Positions 1-7,197 of a stretch of DNA of 8,520 bases are shown in pieces. Under the pieces are notes generated by a model. The model did not search any database. It worked only from the letters and a program-made list of their open reading frames with translations, and was not told where the DNA came from. Positions within the stretch are counted from its first letter, which is position 1. Every line of letters starts with the position of its first letter. The translations under genes were made by a program, and so were the position numbers. The DNA lies in contig CAZXCQ010000271.1 in the NCBI GenBank assembly GCA_964639275.1, positions 1 through 8,520 on the forward strand. Reading direction: 5' to 3'. Source of the DNA: CAZXCQ01 sp964639275. GTDB taxonomy: Bacteria; Desulfobacterota; DSM-4660; Desulfatiglandales; Desulfatiglandaceae.

Positions 1-150
1 GGGGCATGTGGAAGAAAAAAAAGACCCCCATGCCGCACCACAATCGATTTATCCCAGGGTTTTTGAGAAGTCACTGCCGATCTTGAAAGAGCCAAATTGG
101 TACAAAAGGGACAATCCTGTACCAGATGCCCATCGGCAAACCCCAGAATG

Positions 151-157
151 AAAGGAG
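151..157 (+). promoter_or_regulatory. Ribosome binding site of the cyclase gene
   Basis: AAAGGAG lies 5 nt before the ATG at 163. It decides the start against the in-frame ATG at 148 and the longer open frame reaching 97. Confidence 0.7.
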
Positions 158-162
158 CAACC

Positions 163-948
163 ATGACACGCAGACGCTTTGTTGATTTGAGTATCAGTAT
201 TGAGCCCGGACTCCCCAGTGATCCACCCATGATGGTTCCCAAGATCGATTACATTGGTCACGAGATGGGGGCCGAACAGATGAAGGAATTTTTCCCGGGA
301 GTCAAAAAGGAGCAACTGCCGGCGGGATTGGGATGGGCGGTCGAGTTCATTACCCTGACCACCCACTCCGGCACCCACCTGGATGCGCCTTACCATTATC
401 ATCCCACCATGGATAAGGGGAAACGCGCATTGACGATTGATGAAATCCCCCTGGAATGGTGTTTTGGAGACGGCGTGGTCCTGGATTTCAGGCACAAGGC
501 GGACGGTGAACGGATAACGGTCGCAGACGTCAAAAAAGAACTGGACCGGATCAAGTACGAAATCAAGCCCCTGGATATCGTCCTGATTCAAACGGGTGCG
601 GATGTGGCCTGGGGTACCGAACAATATCTGGTCAAGGGCGCCGGGATGGACCGCGAGAGCACCCTCTTTCTGACCGAGCAGGGCGTAAAGGTGGTCGGCA
701 TCGACGCCTGGAGCTGGGATCGTCCACTGCCCTATCAGGCCAGGGAGTTCAAGGAAAAGGGCGATCCCAAGGTGATCTGGGAGGCGCACTTTGCCGGCAT
801 CGAAATCGGTTACTGTCATATGGAAAAGCTGGCCAATTTGGCGGCCGTTGGTCGGTCGCATGGATTTACCGTGTCCTGTTTTCCGGTCAGGATCAAAGGG
901 GCCAGCGCGGGGTGGGCCCGGCCGGTGGCCATCATCGATGAGACCTAG
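163..948 (+). CDS. Cyclase-family metal-dependent hydrolase (kynurenine formamidase/isatin hydrolase-like)
   Basis: A 261-residue protein of the cyclase superfamily (PF04199), cytosolic, with no signal peptide. The family signature HSGTHLDAP lies at residues 68-76. H68, H72 and D74 are the expected metal ligands, and H78 fits the catalytic histidine of the HxGTHxDxPxH pattern. H209 and E221 match the later conserved His/Glu pair. Family members hydrolyse amides or lactams of small carboxylates (N-formylkynurenine, isatin), usually with Zn or Mn; the substrate here cannot be assigned. The ATG at 163 is chosen because AAAGGAG (151-157) sits 5 nt upstream. The frame stays open to 97 and has an ATG at 148, but neither has a comparable site, and the protein from 163 has normal family length. 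It ends 53 bp before livG on the same strand, so it probably belongs to the transporter operon and may process the imported compound. Family is certain; specificity is unknown. Confidence 0.9.
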   Translation: MTRRRFVDLSISIEPGLPSDPPMMVPKIDYIGHEMGAEQMKEFFPGVKKEQLPAGLGWAVEFITLTTHSGTHLDAPYHYHPTMDKGKRALTIDEIPLEWCFGDGVVLDFRHKADGERITVADVKKELDRIKYEIKPLDIVLIQTGADVAWGTEQYLVKGAGMDRESTLFLTEQGVKVVGIDAWSWDRPLPYQAREFKEKGDPKVIWEAHFAGIEIGYCHMEKLANLAAVGRSHGFTVSCFPVRIKGASAGWARPVAIIDET

Positions 949-1001
949 CTTGGCATTTCCTGCGAATGCGTCATTTTGTAACACCTTAACAAGTATGGCG
1001 T

Positions 1002-1733
1002 ATGCTAAAGGGATCTAAGATCACCAAACGCTTTGGCGGATTGCTGGCCCTGTCGGAAGTGGACTTTGAGGTCAACCGCGGCGAAATCGTCGGCCTGATC
1101 GGCCCTAACGGATCGGGCAAGACCACCCTGTTTAACGTGATTTCTGGCCTCTACCGGGCTGAATCCGGCCAAATCGTGTTTAATGGGAGGCCCATCAACG
1201 GGCTGCCGCCCCACAGGATTGCCCGGATGGGTATTGGGCGGACCTTTCAGATTGTAAGGCCTCTGATGGATCTAAGCCTGATTCAGAACGTGGCAATCGC
1301 CGTTATGTATGGCCGGGACGACATCAACGCCCCCCAGCCGGCCATGGAGCGCGCCGTGGATCTCCTTAAATTTGCAGGCCTGGACAAAAAGTCGCACGCG
1401 CTGCCCGGCCAATTGGCGCTGGAGGATCGCAAACGACTCGAGATCGCCAGGGCCCTGGCGACCAAACCGGAGATCATCCTCCTCGATGAAGTATTTGCCG
1501 GCCTCAACCAGAGAGAGATCGAGGGCGCCATTGCGCTGACCTTCCGGATACGGGATGAGTATGGGGTGACGGTTTTTATGATTGAGCATGTGATGAAGGC
1601 CATTATGGGAACCTGTTCACGGGTGATGGCTTTGCACCACGGCCTAAAGATCGCCGATGGTGATCCCGAGGCCGTGGCCAACGACCCTGAAGTCATTCGC
1701 GCCTATCTCGGGGCAGGCTATGCTGACCGTTAA
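1002..1733 (+). CDS. livG: Branched-chain-amino-acid-type ABC importer, ATPase subunit LivG-like
   Basis: A 243-residue cytoplasmic ATPase that pairs with LivF to power the LivH/LivM pore. Walker A GPNGSGKT is at residues 34-41, the Q-loop glutamine at 83 (TFQ), Walker B ILLDE ends at D162-E163 and the H-loop histidine is H196 (IEHVM). KRFGG near the N-terminus and the C-terminal AYLGAGY are typical of LivG. The signature motif is LALEDRKRLE (138-147) in place of LSGGQ. LivG proteins often deviate here, so this need not mean loss of function. The start is the first ATG after an in-frame stop at 987-989; it has no recognisable Shine-Dalgarno, so translation may be weak or coupled to the short frame MAYAKGI that overlaps the start. 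The 3' end overlaps livF by 14 bp. Subfamily is clear; the transported substrate is not. Confidence 0.92.
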   Translation: MLKGSKITKRFGGLLALSEVDFEVNRGEIVGLIGPNGSGKTTLFNVISGLYRAESGQIVFNGRPINGLPPHRIARMGIGRTFQIVRPLMDLSLIQNVAIAVMYGRDDINAPQPAMERAVDLLKFAGLDKKSHALPGQLALEDRKRLEIARALATKPEIILLDEVFAGLNQREIEGAIALTFRIRDEYGVTVFMIEHVMKAIMGTCSRVMALHHGLKIADGDPEAVANDPEVIRAYLGAGYADR

Positions 1734-2424
1734 AGACCTGGAAACACACTACCAAGAACTGCGGGCGCTCAGGGGGGTTTCTCTAAGGGTAGCGGAGGGG
1801 GATCTGGTGGCCCTGATCGGATCCAATGGGGCCGGTAAGACCACGCTGCTCAACACCATATCCGGGCTGATCCCCGCGGCAAAGGGTGAGGTCATGTGGC
1901 ACACCAAGACCATCCTCAAGCTGTCGCCGGACGCAATCTGTCAGGAAGGCATCATTCAGGTGCCGGAAGGCCGCAAGCTGTTCGCCAGGATGAGCGTCGA
2001 GGAAAACCTTCAGATGGGGGCCTATTTGCCCTCTGCCAGGCGCCACCTGAAAGACGGCCTGCAAATGGTATTTGACATTTTTCCGCAGCTCGCCGAGCGT
2101 CGAAGGCAGATGAGCGGGAGTCTGTCGGGTGGAGAACAGCAGATGCTGGCAGTGGCCCGTGCTATCATGGCCAGGCCCAAACTGCTGATGCTGGATGAAC
2201 CCTCGCTCGGGTTGGCCCCGGTGATGGCCACTGCAATCTTTCACGTGATTGAGGACCTAAATCAACGGGGGATAACGGTCTTTCTGGTCTCGCAGGAAGT
2301 CCTCCAGACCCTGTCGATTTCCAATTATGCCTATGTCCTGGAAAACGGGAAAATGATCGTTGATGGTCCTTCACAGAGTTTGTTGGATGACCCGCGGATC
2401 AAGGAGTCTTATCTGGGGCTCTAA
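1720..2424 (+). CDS. livF: Branched-chain-amino-acid-type ABC importer, ATPase subunit LivF-like
   Basis: A 234-residue second ATPase of the importer. Walker A GSNGAGKT is at residues 34-41, the Q-loop glutamine at 80, the signature LSGGE at 135-139 and Walker B LLMLDE at 155-160, followed by PSLGLAP, a LivF hallmark. The switch position reads VSQEV (190-194). LivF proteins usually have Gln where other ABC ATPases have His, as in VEQN; the Glu before it is Ser here. The C-terminal YLGL is family-typical. The ATG at 1720 is chosen because MLTVKDLETHY matches the usual LivF N-terminus. The frame is open further upstream to 1657, but that part would lie entirely within livG. The start lies inside the last codons of livG (14-bp overlap), implying translational coupling; GGGGCAGG just upstream is a possible ribosome binding site. 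Confidence 0.92.
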   Translation: MLTVKDLETHYQELRALRGVSLRVAEGDLVALIGSNGAGKTTLLNTISGLIPAAKGEVMWHTKTILKLSPDAICQEGIIQVPEGRKLFARMSVEENLQMGAYLPSARRHLKDGLQMVFDIFPQLAERRRQMSGSLSGGEQQMLAVARAIMARPKLLMLDEPSLGLAPVMATAIFHVIEDLNQRGITVFLVSQEVLQTLSISNYAYVLENGKMIVDGPSQSLLDDPRIKESYLGL

Positions 2425-2520
2425 AACGGCGCTTGAGTCAGGCAATATTGCGGGTCCCGGTTGGAGTAACAGGGTGCCCCAATTGGTTACAGGACCTGTC
2501 CTTTGGAATAACATCATGGA

Positions 2521-2528
2521 AAGGAGGG
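2521..2528 (+). promoter_or_regulatory. Strong ribosome binding site of the binding-protein gene
   Basis: AAGGAGGG sits 7 nt before the ATG at 2536. It is the best Shine-Dalgarno match in the operon, consistent with a binding protein made in excess over the membrane subunits. Confidence 0.8.
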
Positions 2529-2535
2529 TATTACA

Positions 2536-3732
2536 ATGAAACAGATTATCTCAAAACCCGTACTTATTTTGGCTCTGGCCTTGGTTGTCGCCTTGTTTGC
2601 GGGTCAACCTGCCGGTGCGGAGGACAAACCGATCGTGATCGGCGGATCTTTGCCCCTGACCGGCAAGTTTGCAGAAACCGCCAAGTGGATCGAAAAGGGC
2701 ATGAAGTTCTGGGCCGATGAGATCAACGCCAAAGGCGGGCTGCTGGGCCGAAAGGTGGAATTTATCATCTATGACGACGAATCAGATGCCAAAAAGGCGG
2801 TCACCTTTGCCGAAAAGGCCATCACCGTGGATAAGGTGGATCTGCTGTTTGGCGGATACCCTGGCACGGCGGCCCGGGCCGTGATGCCGGTTGCCGAAAA
2901 ACACAAATATGTTTACGTGTCCATGGGCGGCCACATGAAGAGTTTCCTGCAGGGCTATACCTATTCGTTTGGCGGCCCCCCGCTGATGGGGGAATGGTGG
3001 TATGAAGGTTTTTGGCAATATATGCAATCCATGCCGGCCGCGCAACGTCCCAAACGGGCAGCCGTCTACACCATGAACAATCCTATCGGCGCCTCGGCGA
3101 GTGCAACGCTGGGAAGCTGGTTAGAGCGGCTGGGCATCGAAAAGGCCATCGACGAAAAGTATAATCTCCCCTTACCCGATGCCACCCCGTTGATCATGAA
3201 GGCCAAACAGTTGAATTGCGATCTCTTGTTTTCAAACGGCTTTTTTGCTGACGGCGTCATGACGGTTCGCGCGGCCAAGGCGCTGGATTACAATCCCAAG
3301 GCTATCGTGCAGGCCATTGGTTCGGTCATCCCGGCCTGGATCAAAGAGCTCGGCAAAGACGGCAACTATATTTTTTCCGGCTCGGCCCTGCACAACAAGT
3401 TGAACTATCCCGGAAACGACAAACTCAATGCGTATATCAAAGAGAAGTACGGTCTGCCCGGTTATCCGGTATACTTCGGTTTCGGCTATGCCTGGATGCA
3501 AACACTCGCCCAGGGCGTTGAGGGTGCCAAGTCCCTGAATCAGACCAAGATCCGGGATTGGCTAAAATCCAATACGGTTCACAACATTGCCGGACCCCTA
3601 AAATTTGATGAAAGGGGACTGCCCGCGCCCATCAACTTCTGCACCCAGATTATTAACGAAAAGGTGGAGCTCATCTGGCCCAGAGCAGTCCGTACGGCCG
3701 ACCCGGTGTATCCAAAACCACCGTGGCAATAA
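2536..3732 (+). CDS. Periplasmic substrate-binding protein of the Liv-type importer (Peripla_BP_6-like)
   Basis: A 398-residue type I periplasmic binding protein. Residues 1-28 are a Sec signal peptide: basic start (MKQIISK), a Leu/Ala/Val core, and an AGA cleavage site before E29. No cysteine lies at a lipobox, so the protein should be soluble in the periplasm. The mature N-terminus KPIVIGGSLPLTGKFAE, then NAKGGLLGRKVE (64-75), YDDESD (79-84) and GGYPGTAARAVMPVAE (106-121) follow the standard lobe-1 layout of the Leu/amide-binding (LivK/AmiC/UrtA) group. Length is normal. It is the ligand-recognising part of the importer, but relatives bind amino acids, amides, urea or aromatic acids, so the ligand is not assigned and livK is not used as a symbol. 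It lies between the ATPase and permease genes, with 111 bp before it (2425-2535) and 45 bp after. Confidence 0.9.
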   Translation: MKQIISKPVLILALALVVALFAGQPAGAEDKPIVIGGSLPLTGKFAETAKWIEKGMKFWADEINAKGGLLGRKVEFIIYDDESDAKKAVTFAEKAITVDKVDLLFGGYPGTAARAVMPVAEKHKYVYVSMGGHMKSFLQGYTYSFGGPPLMGEWWYEGFWQYMQSMPAAQRPKRAAVYTMNNPIGASASATLGSWLERLGIEKAIDEKYNLPLPDATPLIMKAKQLNCDLLFSNGFFADGVMTVRAAKALDYNPKAIVQAIGSVIPAWIKELGKDGNYIFSGSALHNKLNYPGNDKLNAYIKEKYGLPGYPVYFGFGYAWMQTLAQGVEGAKSLNQTKIRDWLKSNTVHNIAGPLKFDERGLPAPINFCTQIINEKVELIWPRAVRTADPVYPKPPWQ

Positions 3733-3777
3733 TCAGTGGTTAGAACGGGGGATTTCGAGCCTCTCCAGGGGTGAGTT

Positions 3778-4653
3778 ATGAATACGGTCCTGGTGTTGCA
3801 GTCCTTGTTTAGCGGGATTATGATGGGGTCGGTTTATGCCCTGCTGGGGATCGGGTTTTCCCTCTCCTGGGGGGTCATGAAGGTCATCAACATCTCCCAT
3901 GCGGCCTTTGGTCTGATCGCCGCCTTTGTGGCCTACACCTTGCTTCAGACCTGGGGTGTGGACCCGATCCTGTCCATTGCTGTGTCGGTTCCGCTGCTGT
4001 TTCTCGCGGCCTGTCTGGTGTACCGTTTCTTGATTTCCCCCATCACCCAGGCCAAGGAGGTGATCGTTTCGTCGATGATCTTGACCTTTGGCGTTGCGAT
4101 TATCCTGGAAAATCTGATGTTGCTGATCTGGAGTCCCGACCCCCGGGTGATAACGACCAGCTACACCACCAAGGTCATCATCCTGGGACCGTTTTATTTT
4201 CAGTATCCAAGGTTGGCTGGGTTTTTCCTGGCGGTTCTGGGCGTTGTGATCATCCATTTTTTCCTAAAACACACTTATATCGGCAGGGCTGTGCGGGCCG
4301 CCTGGCAGCAACCCGAGGCAGCCCAGCTTTACGGGGTCAATCTCAAACGCATCAGCATGATTACCTTTGGCCTGACGGTTGCCTCGGCGGGTGCGGGCGG
4401 TGTGGGCATGGCATTTTTGTATTCCTTTGAACCCCATACCCACAATCTCTGGCTGATCTATCTGTTTCTGGTGGTCATCGTCGGTGGTGTCGGCAATGTG
4501 CTGGGCACCGCCTTTGCCGGTCTGATCATCGGGGTGATTACCGGTCTTTCCCTGGCCTTTCTGCCCTACCAGTGGGTCAACCTGTTGACCTTTGGCCTGC
4601 TGATGGTCATTCTCATATTGAGACCCCAGGGATTGTTCCAGAGTGAGGTATAA
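3778..4653 (+). CDS. livH: Branched-chain-amino-acid-type ABC importer, inner-membrane permease LivH-like
   Basis: A 291-residue polytopic inner-membrane protein, the usual LivH length, with about eight hydrophobic stretches. The N-terminal part GSVYALLGIGFSLSWGVMKV, followed by INISHAAFG (37-45), is the LivH signature. The cytoplasmic EAA-like coupling segment runs from G169 to about R191 (GRAVRAAWQQPEAAQLYG), where it should dock on the ATPases. LRPQGLF near the C-terminus (281-287) is also typical. A purine-rich site, AGGGGTGAG, precedes the ATG at 3778. The gene ends 2 bp before livM, so the two permeases are almost certainly co-translated. Subunit assignment is firm; it gives no information on substrate. 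Confidence 0.93.
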   Translation: MNTVLVLQSLFSGIMMGSVYALLGIGFSLSWGVMKVINISHAAFGLIAAFVAYTLLQTWGVDPILSIAVSVPLLFLAACLVYRFLISPITQAKEVIVSSMILTFGVAIILENLMLLIWSPDPRVITTSYTTKVIILGPFYFQYPRLAGFFLAVLGVVIIHFFLKHTYIGRAVRAAWQQPEAAQLYGVNLKRISMITFGLTVASAGAGGVGMAFLYSFEPHTHNLWLIYLFLVVIVGGVGNVLGTAFAGLIIGVITGLSLAFLPYQWVNLLTFGLLMVILILRPQGLFQSEV

Positions 4654-4655
4654 GG

Positions 4656-5594
4656 ATGTCGCGTAACGTGATTGCGGGATTGCTGATCTCTCTGGTTGTC
4701 GTGGCGGCATTTCCCTGGCTGAGGCCGCCGGTCTATTTTGTCTCTTTGCTCTTTACTGTATTTATGTTTGTCTCCCTGTCATCTTCCTGGAACCTGATCG
4801 GGGGATATGCGGGATATCTATCCTTTGGGCACGTGGCGTTTTTTGGTATCGGGGCCTATACCACCGCCCTGATGATGAAGGGGTTTGACCTCTCACCGGC
4901 GGGCACCATTTTGTCATCCATTCCGGCCGGAGGGGTGGCCATGCTGGTGGCGGTGATTGTCGGGTATCCGTGCCTGAGGCTCAGGGGCCCCTATTTTGCG
5001 GTGGTTACCCTTTGTTTTGCCTTTGTGGTGGATCTGGGGATCAAGAACCTGGAGATCCTGGGCGGCCCGGAAGGGCTGTGGCTCAAATCCCCAGATCTCC
5101 CGATCGACACCATCCGGGCGATACTATTTGAAGCGATGCTGGTGATTATGATCCTGTCGATTGCGCTGAGCTACTGGACGGGCCGGTCCCGGTTCGGCGC
5201 GGGTCTGCGGGCCATCAAAGAGGATGAAGAGGTCGCCCAGACCATGGCCATCAATGCCCCCAGGCTCAAGATTGCGGCCTTTGCGTTATCGGCCTTTTTC
5301 CCCGGGATGGCCGGGGGCGTCTATGCCTATTATCTGACCTATATTCACACAGATATCGTCTTTGACATGATGGTTTCGATTTTGATCGTGTTAATGGCCC
5401 TGTTCGGAGGCGGCGGGACCCTATTGGGTCCGATCATCGGGGCGGTATGTCTCACCTTGATTAACGAAGGGCTGTCCACTTTTGTCAAGGCCGAGTTCGC
5501 CCGGATTATTTACGGGGGTCTGTTTATTGGTGTGATCATCTTCATGCCCAATGGCATCATGGAGTTTTTTAGAAAAGAAGAAAAGTTGCTTTAG
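4656..5594 (+). CDS. livM: Branched-chain-amino-acid-type ABC importer, inner-membrane permease LivM-like
   Basis: A 312-residue polytopic inner-membrane partner of LivH. The LivM hallmarks are GGYAGYLSFGHVAFFGIGAY (49-68), LRGPYFAVVTLCFA (109-122) and the coupling segment GAGLRAIKEDEEVAQTMAIN (181-200). The conserved region near the C-terminus, LFGGGGTLLGPIIGA (249-263), is present, and the tail FRKEEKLL is basic then short, without the fused ATPase domain seen in some LivM proteins. The likely ribosome binding site, GAGTGAGG, lies within the last codons of livH. It is the last gene of the operon; the next gene is convergent, with 76 bp between the two stop codons. I see no convincing intrinsic terminator in that gap. 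Confidence 0.93.
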   Translation: MSRNVIAGLLISLVVVAAFPWLRPPVYFVSLLFTVFMFVSLSSSWNLIGGYAGYLSFGHVAFFGIGAYTTALMMKGFDLSPAGTILSSIPAGGVAMLVAVIVGYPCLRLRGPYFAVVTLCFAFVVDLGIKNLEILGGPEGLWLKSPDLPIDTIRAILFEAMLVIMILSIALSYWTGRSRFGAGLRAIKEDEEVAQTMAINAPRLKIAAFALSAFFPGMAGGVYAYYLTYIHTDIVFDMMVSILIVLMALFGGGGTLLGPIIGAVCLTLINEGLSTFVKAEFARIIYGGLFIGVIIFMPNGIMEFFRKEEKLL

Positions 5595-5670
5595 CCCGCT
5601 GAAACCCAGGCAGTTAGGATTCAGAACCTCCATTCTCCTGTTTGTGGGTGTTTTCTTCAGAGGGCTGATT

Positions 5671-6696
5671 TCACATCGGTGGGGCCTGCTCAAGTTGCGG
5701 GTATTTTTCAATAAACCCCTTGAATTCAGCAGCGACCCTCGGATCGTCGGGCATCTTTTCGAGCAGGACAGAGAAAATCTTTGAGATCTCATCAGGTCGC
5801 CTTCTCCTGGCATGAATTCTCGCCACCCCCAGAGATGCATACATGTCTTCGCCAAGCGCCAGGGCCTTTTTGTAGTTGAGTTCCGCCTCCTCCAGGTCGT
5901 CAAGGTTCAGGTAGGCATCGCCGATCCTGGTCAAGGCAACCCTCGGATTCATACCGTGTCTCAGGGCGGCCTTCCATGCCCTTATGGCACGCAGATGGTC
6001 GCCCATTCCCCTCAGACAATCCGCCTTTCCGTGCAGGGCATGAGAGTTTTTAGGATCGGTTTTGAGAACTCTCTCGTAGTAAGCCATGGCCTCACGGTAT
6101 TTCTTCTGTTTGCGATAGATGCCACCGGCAGATGTAAGCGCGAACAGGTTATCCTTTGATATACTAATTAGTTTTTCAAAGCACCTCAGTGCCTCTTCAT
6201 GATGACCTTCACTCAGGTTGATATCTCCCAGGCCCATCAGGGCATATGGATCATTTGGGTTTCTCTCGAGCGCATCAGAATAGTATTTCCTGGCGGCCCT
6301 GAGATCTCCCCTTTTCCTGAAACCATCGGCCACCCGCGTCATCACCATATAATCATAAGGGTGCAAGAATAGGTAGCGTCCCCAGAACTCCAGGGCCTTA
6401 TCCATCTCTTGCAGTCCCCTAAAGGCATCCCCCAGCCCCGCCAGGGCATACTTATTGTCCTTTTCGACCTCAAGGGCCCTCTGGTAAAAAGAAACCGCCT
6501 CCTGGAACTGCTTGGTCTTACGTTTTAGTTCACCCATACCAACAAGGGCATATACGTTACCGGGGTCCCTCTCCAGGACCAGGGCATATCTCTCCTCGGC
6601 CTTTTGGTATTTACCCTGTTTCCTCAGCCCGTGGGCCTGCCTGCAAAGGGTTACCAGGTCTCGCCCTGACTTTTTTCTCTTTTTCCTAGCCCTCAT
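5671..6696 (-). CDS. TPR-repeat protein of about nine units
   Basis: From the ATG at 6696 this is a 341-residue protein that begins with a basic patch (MRARKKRKKSGRD) and then consists of nine back-to-back 34-residue-type tetratricopeptide repeats at about residues 14-47, 48-81, 82-115, 116-149, 150-183, 184-217, 218-251, 252-284 and 285-318. Each carries the Ala/Gly/Tyr pattern (for example ALVGMGELKRK, ALMGLGDINLS), followed by a Pro-Asn/Asp turn. A 23-residue tail, rich in Pro and Gln at its end, follows. There is no signal peptide, membrane segment or enzyme domain, so it is probably a cytoplasmic protein-binding scaffold; the partner is unknown. The frame is open to a TTG at 6816, but that extension translates an intergenic palindromic repeat (HAEHVPAKAGTRR) and is probably not coding. 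No good Shine-Dalgarno precedes 6696, so the start is uncertain. The gene is convergent with livM and need not share its function. Confidence 0.8.
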   Translation of the reverse strand: MRARKKRKKSGRDLVTLCRQAHGLRKQGKYQKAEERYALVLERDPGNVYALVGMGELKRKTKQFQEAVSFYQRALEVEKDNKYALAGLGDAFRGLQEMDKALEFWGRYLFLHPYDYMVMTRVADGFRKRGDLRAARKYYSDALERNPNDPYALMGLGDINLSEGHHEEALRCFEKLISISKDNLFALTSAGGIYRKQKKYREAMAYYERVLKTDPKNSHALHGKADCLRGMGDHLRAIRAWKAALRHGMNPRVALTRIGDAYLNLDDLEEAELNYKKALALGEDMYASLGVARIHARRRRPDEISKIFSVLLEKMPDDPRVAAEFKGFIEKYPQLEQAPPM

Positions 6697-6739
6697 CGGT
6701 TTCGGCAAGACTAACGATGGTCTTTTGAGTGCAAACGAT

Positions 6740-6786
6740 CTCCTGGTCCCCGCCTTCGCGGGGACATGCTCCGCGTGGATGACGGG
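6740..6786. repeat. GC-rich palindromic intergenic repeat
   Basis: GTCCCCGC (6746-6753) and GCGGGGAC (6758-6765) form a perfect 8-bp inverted repeat around CTTC. The flank CCGCGTGGATGACGGG continues to 6786. Read on the minus strand it has the form CCCGTCATCC...CCCCGCGAAGGCGGGG, which resembles the dispersed 'GTCATTCCCGCGAAAGCGGGAAT' repeats of many proteobacterial genomes. The resemblance is from memory; only one copy is in this window. Confidence 0.6.
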
Positions 6787-6812
6787 CCTTGGAGACATTT
6801 TCCACAAAGCGT

Positions 6813-6839
6813 CCAAATTGAATTATCGTATCAATTTGG
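6813..6839. repeat. AT-rich inverted repeat, 9-bp arms
   Basis: CCAAATTGA (6813-6821) and TCAATTTGG (6831-6839) are perfect reverse complements around ATTATCGTA. The size and spacing fit an operator for a dimeric regulator or a small hairpin. Its place in a divergent region fits a regulatory role, which is inference. Confidence 0.45.
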
Positions 6840-6865
6840 CTTTCATCAAAATTGGAGCTGAGACA

Positions 6866-6895
6866 GGGCAATGGGGTTCGGAATCCCCATTGCCC
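6866..6895. repeat. Perfect inverted repeat, 11-bp arms
   Basis: GGGCAATGGGG (6866-6876) and CCCCATTGCCC (6885-6895) are perfect reverse complements with an 8-nt loop. This is the strongest dyad in the window. A smaller AGCTTT/AAAGCT dyad (6896-6910) abuts it directly. No T-run follows on either strand, so it is not a standard terminator. It may be a dispersed palindromic element or an RNA structure. Confidence 0.55.
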
Positions 6896-7170
6896 AGCTT
6901 TCAAAAAGCTAAAATGTTACCAATTATCTTCATTAAGGGACAAGAACAGCTGTAAGTCAAGAAAAACCCACCCCAGGGGCATGTTCTGGCCCCTTGAGAC
7001 CATTTACTTCCATGTTTTGGTTCTTTAAAATCAGCGAAACAGGGGCCTTTCTTTGTGGAAAATTTCTCTTGTGGGTGATATGCTACAGATTCAAGGGCAT
7101 AGTCTTAAGGTCCCCCACGCGCTGAGCAGAACCCCGAATAAAGACTCGCATAGGGTTTGACGGAGGGGTT

Positions 7171-7197
7171 ATGAGGGCAGTCGAACTCGCTGGCTAA
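7171..7197 (+). CDS. Possible 8-codon leader ORF
   Basis: ATG to TAA encodes MRAVELAG. GGAGGGG (7162-7168) just upstream is a good Shine-Dalgarno, better than that of the gene that follows. The stop is 50 nt before the ligase start at 7248. GGGGTT (7165-7170) can pair with AACCCC (7130-7135), which would hide this Shine-Dalgarno. A leader peptide or regulatory mini-ORF is possible, but so short a frame can arise by chance. Confidence 0.15.
   Translation: MRAVELAG

Noticed and set aside
1..34. GGCATG/CATGCC hairpin with an A-run between, as a terminator of an upstream gene
   Set aside because: The arms are only 6 bp, the A-run is in the loop, and the upstream gene is outside the window, so there is no support.
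49..984. 311-codon minus-strand open frame opposite the cyclase gene
   Set aside because: It is antisense to a gene with clear family motifs, its translation resembles no family I know, and long antisense frames are common in GC-biased coding DNA.
2433..2720. 95-codon frame overlapping the start of the binding-protein gene
   Set aside because: It is out of frame with the signal peptide and binding domain and lacks its own ribosome binding site.
3733..4710. Two minus-strand open frames (174 and 148 codons) opposite the LivH-like gene
   Set aside because: Their translations are rich in Gln, His, Gly and Asp, as expected from reverse reading of hydrophobic membrane-protein codons; the plus-strand permease is certain.
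6866..6910. Intrinsic terminator
   Set aside because: The stem is strong but no T-run follows on either strand, and it lies between divergent genes, where a terminator is not expected.
6512..6955. 147-codon plus-strand frame across the start of the TPR gene
   Set aside because: It overlaps the TPR repeats antisense, has no ribosome binding site and runs through the intergenic palindromes.
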